Shown in pieces: positions 15,155-22,056 of a stretch of 38,390 nucleotides of DNA (its first letter is position 1; the number at the start of each line of letters is the position of its first letter). A model generated the notes under the pieces. That model worked only from the letters and a program-made list of their open reading frames with translations, searched no databases and had not been told where the DNA came from. A program made the translations under genes and the position numbers. The stretch comes from Ectobacillus panaciterrae DSM 19096 (lineage in GTDB: Bacteria; Bacillota; Bacilli; Bacillales; Bacillaceae_G). Location: positions 1 through 38,390 of the forward strand of contig NZ_AUMR01000055.1 in the NCBI RefSeq assembly GCF_000430785.1, written 5' to 3'.

Positions 15155-15262
15155 ATGAAACTTTTGATTGAGCTATTAGGGGCTTTATTTATTTTCTTTT
15201 TTTCTTTTTACATTACTCGAAATAAGCAAACCTCAATAAAAAAACGCAGATCCCGAGGCTGA
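15155..15262 (+). CDS. small single-pass membrane protein (35 aa)
   Basis: ATG lies 9 bases after GGGAGA. The product MKLLIELLGALFIFFFSFYI continues with a basic, polar tail (TRNKQTSIKKRRSRG). One membrane helix covers residues 3-20, followed by a strongly positive C-terminus. A hairpin with CGCAGA/TCTGCG overlaps the stop and may end the transcript. A copy of the TTTACATAATCAG motif lies just upstream (15118-15136). No homologue is recognised. Confidence 0.45.
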   Translation: MKLLIELLGALFIFFFSFYITRNKQTSIKKRRSRG

Positions 15263-15366
15263 AGATAAGGTCTGCGCTTCTCATAAAATATCGGTTAAGC
15301 CACGATATTTATTATATTATGTTAACATTTTTGAATTTTATACATCACTAGATACTTTAAGCATAA

Positions 15367-15400
15367 CAAAAAGGCTTCACGCTTCGTGAAGCCTTTTTGT
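15367..15400. terminator. strong symmetrical terminator
   Basis: AAAAAGGCTTCAC-GCTTC-GTGAAGCCTTTTT: a 13-bp perfect stem with T runs on both strands. Confidence 0.8.
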
Positions 15401-15424
15401 CACTCACATTTACTTCTAGGTTGT

Positions 15425-15451
15425 TGTGAGATGGGAACATCTCACACTTTT
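15425..15451 (+). terminator. second hairpin, weaker T run
   Basis: TGTGAGATG-GGAA-CATCTCACA, perfect 9-bp stem, followed by CTTTT. Confidence 0.55.
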
Positions 15452-15492
15452 AAGATGTTTCAAATTACCTAATTTATACAATAACCTCTTTA

Positions 15493-15520
15493 TTTACATA
15501 ATCAGTGTTATCGGTAGTTA
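15493..15520 (+). repeat. 28-bp motif, copy 2
   Basis: TTTACATAATCAGTGTTATC then GGTAGTTA, opposite in direction to the copy at 13475-13502 and enclosing about 2 kb with it. Confidence 0.6.
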
Positions 15521-15564
15521 ATTAGATTATAAAAAACTCTGACTTTATTTACATTAGAGGCTAC

Positions 15565-16230
15565 TTACGGAACATGTACAGATTTGATATGAGTAAGTTT
15601 CAAATGCATAGTTTCGCCATTTGCAGTTACCAATTCAATTAGGTTATCCTTTACTTTTTTTAGTAATCCAATTTTATCTGGATCTTCCCCCATATCAAAT
15701 ATTACTAGGTTTCCCTCTACTTTTTTTAATTGTTCTTCCCAGGAACGTTGTAAAGGAGTATTAGAAAGTTTAATAGGCAAAGATTCCATACTAAGGGTAT
15801 AAGGTGTAACATTCGGATTGTATAGGGTTAGCCATTTTAAATGATGTAAGGAAATAAGCATAGTTTTGTATACGGGTGTATAAAACACAAGATAATCACT
15901 TAACACATTTGTAATATATCCATGTAATGACTGATTCCCCACAACTTGGATTTCAGTAAAAAGTCCTTTTGCATTCGTTAAAATCGAACGATAGGATATA
16001 GACTTGACTTGTTCAGATAATGAAAATCCAGTAGGCTGACTAATCTCTCCGTTTGTTTTATCACTAAGCTTTATTTTATGGACATGTAATAAAGGAATAT
16101 AAAGATACCTTTGCCCATCAAATAGTACTAAAATATCGTTTCCTACATCAGTGAGTATTCCTTCAAAAAACTTTTCTCCTGTTATTTTCACAATAATTTG
16201 TTTTTTTAGTAATTGCATTATGTTTTTCAA
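15565..16230 (-). CDS. DUF2642-type protein with repeated Sm-like modules
   Basis: 221 aa made of about three beta-rich modules of 55-70 residues. The first (LLKKQIIVKITGEKFFEGIL, LFDGQRYLYIPLLHVHKIKL) has the DUF2642 pattern found in small Bacillus spore-coat-associated proteins. The others (LHGYITNVLSDYLVFYT; KVKDNLIELVTANGETMHLK) repeat the theme 'effect on a surface, does it hold, reads local position', typical of SH3/Sm-like barrels. The start is TTG, placed by AAAGGAG 6 bases before it. No signal peptide. It lies 60 bases downstream of the ArsB-type gene on the same strand. A spore role is inferred from the family. Confidence 0.6.
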   Translation of the reverse strand: MKNIMQLLKKQIIVKITGEKFFEGILTDVGNDILVLFDGQRYLYIPLLHVHKIKLSDKTNGEISQPTGFSLSEQVKSISYRSILTNAKGLFTEIQVVGNQSLHGYITNVLSDYLVFYTPVYKTMLISLHHLKWLTLYNPNVTPYTLSMESLPIKLSNTPLQRSWEEQLKKVEGNLVIFDMGEDPDKIGLLKKVKDNLIELVTANGETMHLKLTHIKSVHVP

Positions 16231-16290
16231 AAAATCTCCTTTCTAAAGATCTTTTATATACAAAACTGTTTTATGATTTTTGATACGCGA

Positions 16291-17646
16291 TTAAGCGAAG
16301 ACGATTTGTATCCAGTTATATAACAAAAATAAAGTTACAATTACTGTTGCTGGAATGACAATCAATGATACGTTTAAATAATCTTTCCATTTCACTTTGA
16401 TCTTATTTTGTTTTAAGATGTGCATCCAGATTAAGGAGGCGAGTGTCCCAATAGGCAGTAACAATGATCCTACGTCGCTTCCGATAATACTTGCAAGATA
16501 CATGGTCTTTAATGTGACAGGATCCAGGTGCATTTCTGTTAACGCAATGGTTCCAATCAACAAGGCTGGATGATTATTAAAAAAGTTAGATAATATGGAG
16601 ACTAATCCGCCCATGATAAAGCTTGCTTCGAATAACCCTTGCTTTACAATCGGTTCGGTTACTTGCAAAAGGAGCGCTGTTAATCCTGAGTTGTGAAGGC
16701 CATAAATGAGCACATACATGGAAAAAGCGAAAATCAGGATGTGCCAAGGGGTTTTTTTCAATATATCAATAGGATTTGTGCGTAAATGGTACCATCTCCA
16801 CACAAGCAACACGAGTGATCCCAATACCGCAACAAACTCAATTGGAATCGCGAAGAAAGATGCGACAAAGAGTGAGCAGCGCATGATAAAAACAAACAGC
16901 AAGATTTTTAACATAAATTTAGTGCGTTGACGTTTGGTTTCAACCGAAATCTGCCCTTTTAACGGATGAAAGTCTTTCGTGAAAAATATGTGTTCAATGT
17001 CATACGCTGAATTAGGTAATTGTTTTGGCAGTTTTCGTTTTACCACTACGTACATCAACCATGACATAAACAACAACCCTAATGATGCCGGTATAAACAT
17101 CATCGCAGTATGCATGTAAAGAGTCATATGAACAATTTTCAATGCAATTAAGTTAACAATATTGCTTACCCCGATTGGAGCGCTTGAAGCTGTGGCAATC
17201 AATGCGCCAGTTAAAAGGTATGGAATTTGTTGATGGGGTTTTAATTGAAGGTTTTTGAGGAGCAGAATTAAAATGGGGGTAGTGATTAAGATACTGCCAT
17301 CGTTATTAAATAACAGTGTCATCAAAAAACATAACAACTGAATATACCAGTATAGACGATAACCTGAACCTTTGGCTAATCCTGCAAGTCGTGCAGCCGA
17401 CCAGTGAAAAAAGCCGAAGCTTTCTAGGATAACAGCCATGACGATCGTTGCGATAATGGTAATTGAGGCGCCGCCAATCTTATGGATAATATCTAGAACA
17501 TCAGTACGAGATACAACGCCTGTTAATAAAATAATCCCTGCGCCAATTGCTGCTGGCCACGCTTCGTTGATGCCCTTCGGTCTCCAAAAGATCACTGCTG
17601 TTGTGATAAGGAACACGAAAACTGAAATCATCATGTGGATAGTCAT
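16291..17646 (-). CDS. arsB: ArsB/NhaD-superfamily anion transporter (ArsB-type)
   Basis: A 451-aa integral membrane protein with about 11-12 helices. It fits ArsB-type arsenite/antimonite carriers: MAVILESFGFFHWSAARLAG near residue 70, FNNDGSILITTPILILLLKN and ATASSAPIGVSNIVNLIALK in the first half, and ILSNFFNNHPALLIGTIALT with SIIGSDVGSLLLPIGTLASL in the second. The paired NNDG/NNHP motifs mark two inverted halves. There is no arsR, arsC or acr3 gene beside it, so arsenite export is a family inference and another anion is possible. The ribosome site GGAAG is rather far (about 15 bases) from the ATG; an internal ATG pair at codons 5-6 is an alternative. Confidence 0.8.
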   Translation of the reverse strand: MTIHMMISVFVFLITTAVIFWRPKGINEAWPAAIGAGIILLTGVVSRTDVLDIIHKIGGASITIIATIVMAVILESFGFFHWSAARLAGLAKGSGYRLYWYIQLLCFLMTLLFNNDGSILITTPILILLLKNLQLKPHQQIPYLLTGALIATASSAPIGVSNIVNLIALKIVHMTLYMHTAMMFIPASLGLLFMSWLMYVVVKRKLPKQLPNSAYDIEHIFFTKDFHPLKGQISVETKRQRTKFMLKILLFVFIMRCSLFVASFFAIPIEFVAVLGSLVLLVWRWYHLRTNPIDILKKTPWHILIFAFSMYVLIYGLHNSGLTALLLQVTEPIVKQGLFEASFIMGGLVSILSNFFNNHPALLIGTIALTEMHLDPVTLKTMYLASIIGSDVGSLLLPIGTLASLIWMHILKQNKIKVKWKDYLNVSLIVIPATVIVTLFLLYNWIQIVFA

Positions 17647-17907
17647 TGTTGTATTGTTTCTTCCTTTCTGGATTTTTTTTGTATCTGCTTGTCCGATATC
17701 TAATCATATTTATATGCAACTCTATCAAAAAAAAGCTAGACATTAGACTAGTTATTCTAATATGTACGTTTGTCCCTTATGCTTTATTTTTGGATAAAAT
17801 GGGTATTTGCCGGTTATATACCATGAATAAAAATGGGGAAATTGTTCAATCCCTTTCTATCTATTTGTATAATATGTTTTATAACAAATAATAGGGGGGG
17901 AAGTACG

Positions 17908-18051
17908 ATGAAGTTCTTAAAAAAGTTTTGTATTATCGGGATTGGATCTAATCTAGTTGTAGTCCTTGCTATGTTTCTCCTTCCTGTTTTTCTTATTACA
18001 GATCATGTTGAATTTTTTGAAAAATTGACATCCTACATTTCAAAAGAATAA
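17908..18051 (+). CDS. small membrane protein (47 aa)
   Basis: ATG follows the strong site GGGGGGGAAG. The product begins MKFLKKFCIIGIGSNLVVVL and has one hydrophobic helix (residues 8-32, ending LLPVFLIT) and a polar tail (DHVEFFEKLTSYISKE). A TATAAT lies at 17868-17873 and a terminator follows 12 bases after the stop, so this is a complete one-gene unit. An earlier in-frame ATG at 17833 has no ribosome site and would overlap the promoter. Function unknown. Confidence 0.55.
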   Translation: MKFLKKFCIIGIGSNLVVVLAMFLLPVFLITDHVEFFEKLTSYISKE

Positions 18052-18063
18052 TTCTACTTATTT

Positions 18064-18092
18064 AAGGCTGCCTATGAAAGGGCAACCTTTTT
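18064..18092 (+). terminator. intrinsic terminator of the small membrane protein gene
   Basis: AAGGCTGCC and GGGCAACCTT pair with one mismatch, followed by TTT. Confidence 0.7.
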
Positions 18093-18133
18093 ATGGTTAT
18101 ATAAGTCAGGTGTTGGAAACTGATGTTGTATAT

Positions 18134-18259
18134 TCTATACATGTGAAATTTACATAACATATCATTATTGGAAGTTCTTTTGTTTCTGGAATCCCTTCAT
18201 ATCAAGGGATTCTCTTACTCTCCGATATTATGAAATATGCAGGGTTTTATACATTACTG
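18134..18259 (+). repeat. ~125-bp repeat with internal hairpin, copy B
   Basis: Matches 11979-12100 on the other strand. The hairpin is GAATCCCTT (18189-18197) with AAGGGATTC (18204-18212). A G-T pair in copy A is G-C here, so pairing is kept. One frame through both copies contains RDSLTLRYYE, reminiscent of the MerR signature, but no further MerR similarity follows. Confidence 0.65.
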
Positions 18260-18358
18260 ATTTAACGCGGGTTTTTAGAGGATCTTTCTATACCTCAAGT
18301 CGACTCAGATTCAATAAATAGATTTATTTTCTCTGAATACTTACGATGAGATGTTACG

Positions 18359-18448
18359 ATGAAGTATAAGCGTGAATTGTTACGAGAAGCACTTGAAAGA
18401 ATTGAACAATCAATGAAATTATTTAAAATAAATATAAATGAAGCATAA
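18359..18448 (+). CDS. short helical ORF (29 aa), probably a gene remnant
   Basis: Reads MKYKRELLREALERIEQSMK then LFKININEA. It looks like the last amphipathic helix of a larger protein. The ribosome site is weak (GATGAG). A hairpin overlapping the stop (18439-18475) acts like a gene end. It follows repeat copy B by 100 bases, so the upstream part may have been replaced. Confidence 0.3.
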   Translation: MKYKRELLREALERIEQSMKLFKININEA

Positions 18449-18475
18449 GATAGTCATTAATCGTCTCATGCTTCA
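18439..18475 (+). terminator. hairpin after the short ORF
   Basis: TGAAGCAT and ATGCTTCA pair perfectly around 21 bases. No clean T run. Confidence 0.4.
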
Positions 18476-18568
18476 TATTACAATCATCCATTTAGTGGTT
18501 CTGGTACAAACACTTGGGGGAAGTATGCAGAGGCGAACAGAGCCAATTAATATAAATGCTGATATCAA

Positions 18569-18607
18569 AGAAAAAAGCACACTCAACTTTATGTTGATGA
18601 GTGTGCT
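18569..18607 (-). terminator. terminator of the pspA-DUF350-DUF4178-DUF4247 operon
   Basis: On the minus strand AGCACACTCA and TGAGTGTGCT pair, followed by TTTTTTC. It lies about 100 bases beyond the last gene. Confidence 0.8.
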
Positions 18608-18710
18608 GATTTTTGTGAGATTTCTTCGGTTACTTGGGTTAAAACTCCCCAAAAAGGGAATCCGTTAGATTTATCCGTTCCTTTTTTATTCCCATCGCAA
18701 AAGCGACTCA

Positions 18711-19496
18711 TTATCTCCGCTTCGTAATCCGCCCTGAGCCGCCTACTTTTGTTTTAGGAGGAGAGTTATTTTTAGGAGGAGAAATACTGGACGATTTCGG
18801 CTTAACATCTGACCCGTCTGAGCTATTAGGAGATTTTATGATTTTTCCTTTATTTTCATCTGACGGTGCAGTCTGACTCTCTTTTTTAATTACGCTGTCC
18901 TTTGAGCCGACAGTTGAACTTGAGGTGCCCGCATTATCACTTCTCTTAATAATAGAGCCGGTTCCTTGCTTAGTTATGGGCGGAAGAGTCTTCTTCTCTT
19001 GCGCAGTCGGCGTATGATAATCAATGACCGGCTTGTGACTTTTACGATCAGTATAGCCGCGGTAATCCCCCTTGTATGACCGATGAGAACCGAATATATC
19101 ATCAAGGATACTTGCTAATATATACCCTTCTAAAAATGAAGGATTATAATTTTGACGCACAAATTCCTTATTGCTTACTTCGATCAGCGTGTCAGATGGT
19201 TTCTCTTTGTCCTTCTGAATGTTATACCATTCGTCAGGATACACAAGAAACATTTGATCGTTATCTTCCTTAGAGCTTTGCTCCGGTTTTTTTTGGTCAA
19301 TCAGTTTTTTAGCTACCTCGGGAACCGATTGATTTTCCGCTCGGTATACAAGCGACTCTTGGTTTCCCTCTTTTAAAACTGATTCCAGCGGATATAAAGA
19401 TTTAACAGATTGATCGCTGCCGCAGCCTGTTAAAATGGAAGCAGCAATTACAACAGCTAAGGCTGCTTTTATAATCCCAAACAGCCATTTTGACAT
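18711..19496 (-). CDS. DUF4247 lipoprotein
   Basis: A 261-aa lipoprotein: signal segment (GIIKAALAVVIAASILTGC) with lipobox LTGC, Cys at residue 25. An extracytoplasmic domain follows (SLYPLESVLKEGNQESLVYR, DDIFGSHRSYKGDYRGYTDR) matching DUF4247. The last ~100 residues are a low-complexity Ser/Pro/Lys/Gly tail (KPKSSSISPPKNNSPPKTKV) ending in basic residues, which may contact the wall or membrane. It is the last gene of the operon, 12 bases after DUF4178. DUF4247, DUF4178, DUF350 and PspA recur together in Bacillales, which suggests a shared envelope-stress job; the biochemical role is unknown. Confidence 0.8.
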   Translation of the reverse strand: MSKWLFGIIKAALAVVIAASILTGCGSDQSVKSLYPLESVLKEGNQESLVYRAENQSVPEVAKKLIDQKKPEQSSKEDNDQMFLVYPDEWYNIQKDKEKPSDTLIEVSNKEFVRQNYNPSFLEGYILASILDDIFGSHRSYKGDYRGYTDRKSHKPVIDYHTPTAQEKKTLPPITKQGTGSIIKRSDNAGTSSSTVGSKDSVIKKESQTAPSDENKGKIIKSPNSSDGSDVKPKSSSISPPKNNSPPKTKVGGSGRITKRR

Positions 19497-19508
19497 AATT
19501 GTGCCCCC

Positions 19509-20015
19509 TTACGTTGCCCGTATCACCTGTACATCTGCAGGCAGAACCGATTCCCCTTCGTACATCATCGTACGGCCTTCCTGCCATTCGATTCTGAGCA
19601 ATTTACGATTATCAGACTGGAATTCCCAAATATGCTGCTCTCCTGATTGCGCAAATGGTGTTCTTCCAGTAACTGAGGCACGGCAAGAATATTGCTCTTC
19701 CATATAATACGCTGTATCCTCCATCTCAATTGTAGTAGGGATTTCGTTGATAGAATCTAATCGCCCGTCAATCGGAGCATACAGCTCATAATATACCTTT
19801 TCCCGATTTTCAATCTTTAAATAGCGTACGGTGCGGCCGTCCTGAAGAGTTAAGAAAATCTCGCTCCGTTCATGCATGCGTGTTTTCCCGATAATTTCAT
19901 AAGTAACCAAGGATACTTCAATAATATCCCCAGGCTCTAACGAAAGCACACTTTTTTCAGCCTTAGGCGGTTCAGGCTTCTTCACAATATTTTTAATGCG
20001 GTTAAATAAACTCAA
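19509..20015 (-). CDS. DUF4178 protein
   Basis: 168 aa, cytoplasmic. After a basic N-terminal stretch (SLFNRIKNIVKKPEPPKAEK) comes a beta-rich DUF4178 domain (LSLEPGDIIEVSLVTYEIIG, TLQDGRTVRYLKIENREKVY, HIWEFQSDNRKLLRIEWQEG). The start is TTG after a GGAGGGGAG site. It lies 21 bases after the DUF350 gene and 12 before the DUF4247 lipoprotein gene. DUF4178 domains often accompany PspA and polyamine-synthase-like genes. Function not established. Confidence 0.8.
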   Translation of the reverse strand: MSLFNRIKNIVKKPEPPKAEKSVLSLEPGDIIEVSLVTYEIIGKTRMHERSEIFLTLQDGRTVRYLKIENREKVYYELYAPIDGRLDSINEIPTTIEMEDTAYYMEEQYSCRASVTGRTPFAQSGEQHIWEFQSDNRKLLRIEWQEGRTMMYEGESVLPADVQVIRAT

Positions 20016-20036
20016 GGACTCGCTCTCCCCTCCATA

Positions 20037-20441
20037 TTATAAACATGCTGCCAAAATAAGGGCGCCAACGATGTGCAAGGAGCCTGCCAAAAGCGCATGA
20101 GCCATACTTCCTTGTACAGTTCCCTCTTCTAAATCCAAACCAATTGCCTTTTTCAAAACAAACTCTGTAATCCTCTCTAGCACAAGCAATATTACAAACG
20201 ATACAAAAGACGCCAGCAGCGCTTGCCACAGATCATTCGACTTGGATATAGATTGTGACAGAATATACCCTTGCGCAAACAGCTTCATAACAAACCGAGT
20301 CGTTACCGCAACATTCCCGTTTTTCATCTCTGTTAAATCTTTGTATTTCGTAAAAATGGAATCAATCCACATCAACAGAAACAGAAGAGCTGCGCCGGAA
20401 GCTGTCCATACCAGCATAGCCAGAACATTCATCCATGTCAT
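20037..20441 (-). CDS. DUF350 membrane protein
   Basis: 134 aa with four predicted membrane helices (NVLAMLVWTASGAALLFLLM; FVMKLFAQGYILSQSI; WQALLASFVSFVILLVLERI; HALLAGSLHIVGALILAACL), as in the DUF350 family, whose role is unknown. The frame is open to an ATG at 20486, but the ATG at 20441 (MTWMNVLAML) has GGAGGGG 7 bases upstream and was chosen. It sits between pspA and DUF4178. A hairpin in the pspA gap may lower its expression relative to pspA. Confidence 0.85.
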   Translation of the reverse strand: MTWMNVLAMLVWTASGAALLFLLMWIDSIFTKYKDLTEMKNGNVAVTTRFVMKLFAQGYILSQSISKSNDLWQALLASFVSFVILLVLERITEFVLKKAIGLDLEEGTVQGSMAHALLAGSLHIVGALILAACL

Positions 20442-20472
20442 TGCGTCCCCTCCATTACACAAAAACAGAGAA

Positions 20473-20509
20473 CCGGCATACCTCATTTGCTTCTTTTCGT
20501 GTATGCCGG
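20473..20509 (-). terminator. intra-operon hairpin between pspA and DUF350
   Basis: CCGGCATAC and GTATGCCGG form a 9-bp perfect stem. On the minus strand a broken T run follows (TTCTCTGTTTTTG). Probably a partial terminator or an mRNA-stability hairpin. Confidence 0.5.
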
Positions 20510-20545
20510 CAACTGTCGTTCATTTATAAATTATGCTCGCATTAA

Positions 20546-21211
20546 TTATTTTCCGTACTGCTTCATAATCTGAGCCAGCTCGTCTTCAACCTCTTTATTT
20601 TTGCTCAGATTTGCAAATTCCTCATCTAAGGACTTTTCTTTCTTGTATATTTCTCCGCTTGCTTCAGCTTCTGCTTCCAGCTGAAGGGCTTTGTCTTCCA
20701 TGCGCTTCAACCCGGCCATTGCTGTGTTGGAATCAAACCCAGCCATCGCTTTGTTGATGTTCTTTTGTGCTTTTGCCGCATTCACGCGCGCTACAAGCGT
20801 TTCACGTTTGTTCTTAAGTTCTGTCACTTGCTTGCGCATTTCCTCTAGTTTCGCACGTAAGTTATCAGCCGCTGCTTTATTTTGTTCATAGCTTGCTTTG
20901 TATTCGTTCACTTTTTGTTCTGCATTCTTCTTTTCTTCTAAAGCACGGCGTGCAAGATCAATATTTCCTGCTTGTACAGCCGTATGTGCTTGCTCTTCAC
21001 GCTTTGCCACAAGTGCGGCTTGCTCTTCATATAATGATTTGAATTTTTTCTCAAGTGCGATTTGCGCAGCTACGCTTTTCTCTGCTTCTTCTACGTCTTC
21101 CTGCATGTCGCGCAAATATTGATCCGTCATTTTAATCGGATCTTCAGCCTTTTCAATTAAAGCATACACATTGGACATAGTTAAATCGCGCAACCGTTTA
21201 AAAATGGACAT
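20546..21211 (-). CDS. pspA: PspA/IM30 family protein
   Basis: A 221-aa coiled-coil protein of the PspA/Vipp1/IM30 (bacterial ESCRT-III-like) family, which assembles on the cytoplasmic face of a stressed membrane and stabilises it. The N-terminal amphipathic helix is MSIFKRLRDLTMSNVYALIE. The long coiled coil (EDVEEAEKSVAAQIALEKKF through NKRETLVARVNAAKAQKNIN) and the C-terminal NTAMAGLKRMEDKALQLEAE are typical. ATG follows GGAGGAA. It heads the operon pspA-DUF350-DUF4178-DUF4247. A second PspA-like gene lies 1.9 kb upstream (23089-23748). Confidence 0.92.
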   Translation of the reverse strand: MSIFKRLRDLTMSNVYALIEKAEDPIKMTDQYLRDMQEDVEEAEKSVAAQIALEKKFKSLYEEQAALVAKREEQAHTAVQAGNIDLARRALEEKKNAEQKVNEYKASYEQNKAAADNLRAKLEEMRKQVTELKNKRETLVARVNAAKAQKNINKAMAGFDSNTAMAGLKRMEDKALQLEAEAEASGEIYKKEKSLDEEFANLSKNKEVEDELAQIMKQYGK

Positions 21212-21347
21212 TGAAAAATTCCTCCTATGAATTAACTAAAATATAAAATTACTTACCTGTATACCAGCATATTACGCCATTTAACAAAAAATTTCTAATA
21301 AAATTTTTAAAATATTGGAAATCCATTGGAAATTCCTTTCTGTCATG

Positions 21348-21517
21348 TTAAAAACGTCTTTTTATAGTGGGGAGAGATCATCCAGCTAAGCGTAGAAGCG
21401 GTCAAACCTTTGTAGTGGTTCATACAAAAGTAAACCAGAGAGAAGAAGCATACCATACTCCCTTTTGGTTACACATCGCACATGGACATGTCGAATTTAT
21501 TATTCCCTTATATGTAG
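21348..21517 (+). repeat. dispersed ~187-bp element, copy 1
   Basis: Core GGGGAGAGATCATCCAGC, AGAAGCGGTCAAACCTTTGT and AAGCATACCATACTCCCTTT are shared with the other copies. The left terminal repeat is degraded and the right end reads TTATATGTAG. It lies between the pspA operon and the M-box promoter. Confidence 0.75.
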
Positions 21518-21611
21518 ATTAATGAACCTCTCCGCTTATTCGCTTCCGCTTCTGGAAGTGAGGATATTCTCGCCTAATTTAGGATAAACAGTTCGTCCCT
21601 TCAAAACCCAT

Positions 21612-21640
21612 TTGACGCACATGCACCCTAATGCTACAAT
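21612..21640 (+). promoter_or_regulatory. sigma-A promoter of the M-box/corA transcript
   Basis: TTGACG (21612-21617), 17-bp spacer, TACAAT (21635-21640). Transcription is expected to start near 21647, just before the riboswitch. Confidence 0.8.
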
Positions 21641-21654
21641 GAAAAAGAATTTAA

Positions 21655-21812
21655 TAGGTCTCTGTTAGGTGAGGCTCCTGTATAGAGAAACGCTGCTGCC
21701 CAAAAATGTCGAGAGACGCCAATGGGTCAACAAGAAGGATCGGATAGAAGGTCTTTTTTAACGTAGCTGGTTTGAAACCTATGCTGTACAGTGCTAAAGC
21801 TCGACGAGGGAG
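21655..21812 (+). promoter_or_regulatory. M-box (ykoK-type) magnesium riboswitch
   Basis: Conserved M-box blocks are present in order: GTTAGGTGAGGCTCCTGTAT, ACGCTGCTGCCCAAAAATGT, GAGAGACGCCAATGGGTCAA, a variable stem with GGTCTTTTTTAACGTAGCTG, then CCTATGCTGTACAGTGCTAA and AGCTCGACGAGG. This RNA folds around Mg2+. When Mg2+ is plentiful the downstream terminator forms and transporter transcription stops. The target here is corA, with a small ORF between. Confidence 0.93.
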
Positions 21813-21830
21813 AGGTGCGCTTGTAATTAT

Positions 21831-21908
21831 AAACTGCTCTGTAATAGGCAGTTTATTCTTCGTGGCTAGACATTAAAACCTTTACTCCTCGAAGAGTAAA
21901 GGTTTTTT
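21831..21908 (+). terminator. riboswitch expression platform: two hairpins
   Basis: AAACTGC/GGCAGTTT (21831-21854) is followed by ATTCTT. A stronger hairpin, AAAACCTTTACTC/GAGTAAAGGTTTT (21874-21905), ends in a T run. The second is the likely Mg2+-controlled terminator. Confidence 0.8.
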
Positions 21909-21930
21909 CATGAACAAAGGAGGTGAGAGC

Positions 21931-22038
21931 ATGGACCCTGATAATCCCCGCTCGTGCAAGTACACAATACAAAGCGAGGCTGCCCATTTCATGCTCCTCA
22001 CTATTTGGAACAAAAATGACGCAAATCGCCTCGCATAA
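21931..22038 (+). CDS. 35-aa leader ORF (MDPDNPRS...) between M-box and corA
   Basis: ATG lies 7 bases after the near-perfect ribosome site AAAGGAGGTG, so strong translation is expected. The product begins MDPDNPRSCKYTIQSEAAHF and ends NDANRLA. The Asp/Pro-rich start resembles MgtL (MDPEPTPLP...) of enterobacterial Mg2+ transporter leaders, where such peptides destabilise the ribosome when Mg2+ is low. The stop is 18 bases before corA. The ORF overlaps RNA hairpins that can hide the corA ribosome site. Regulatory function is inference; it could also be a short coupled gene. Confidence 0.6.
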   Translation: MDPDNPRSCKYTIQSEAAHFMLLTIWNKNDANRLA

Positions 22039-22048
22039 ACCAAAGAGG
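21974..22048 (+). promoter_or_regulatory. alternative hairpins controlling the corA ribosome site
   Basis: CCTC (21996-21999) plus TTTGG (22004-22008) can pair with CCAAAGAGG (22040-22048), which contains the corA Shine-Dalgarno, giving 9 bp with a 4-base bulge. An enclosing stem GCGAGGC (21974-21980)/GCCTCGC (22028-22034) is also possible. The 5' arms lie in the leader ORF, so ribosomes translating it would open them. Confidence 0.45.
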
Positions 22049-22056
22049 TGAACATT

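Noticed and set aside
16291-17646. Complete arsenic-resistance operon
   Set aside because: No arsR, arsC, arsA or acr3 beside the ArsB-type gene.
18170-18320. MerR-family regulator suggested by RDSLTLRYYE in repeats A and B
   Set aside because: Only the six-residue TLRYYE signature fits. The rest of the domain is missing and both copies are better explained as a DNA repeat with a hairpin.
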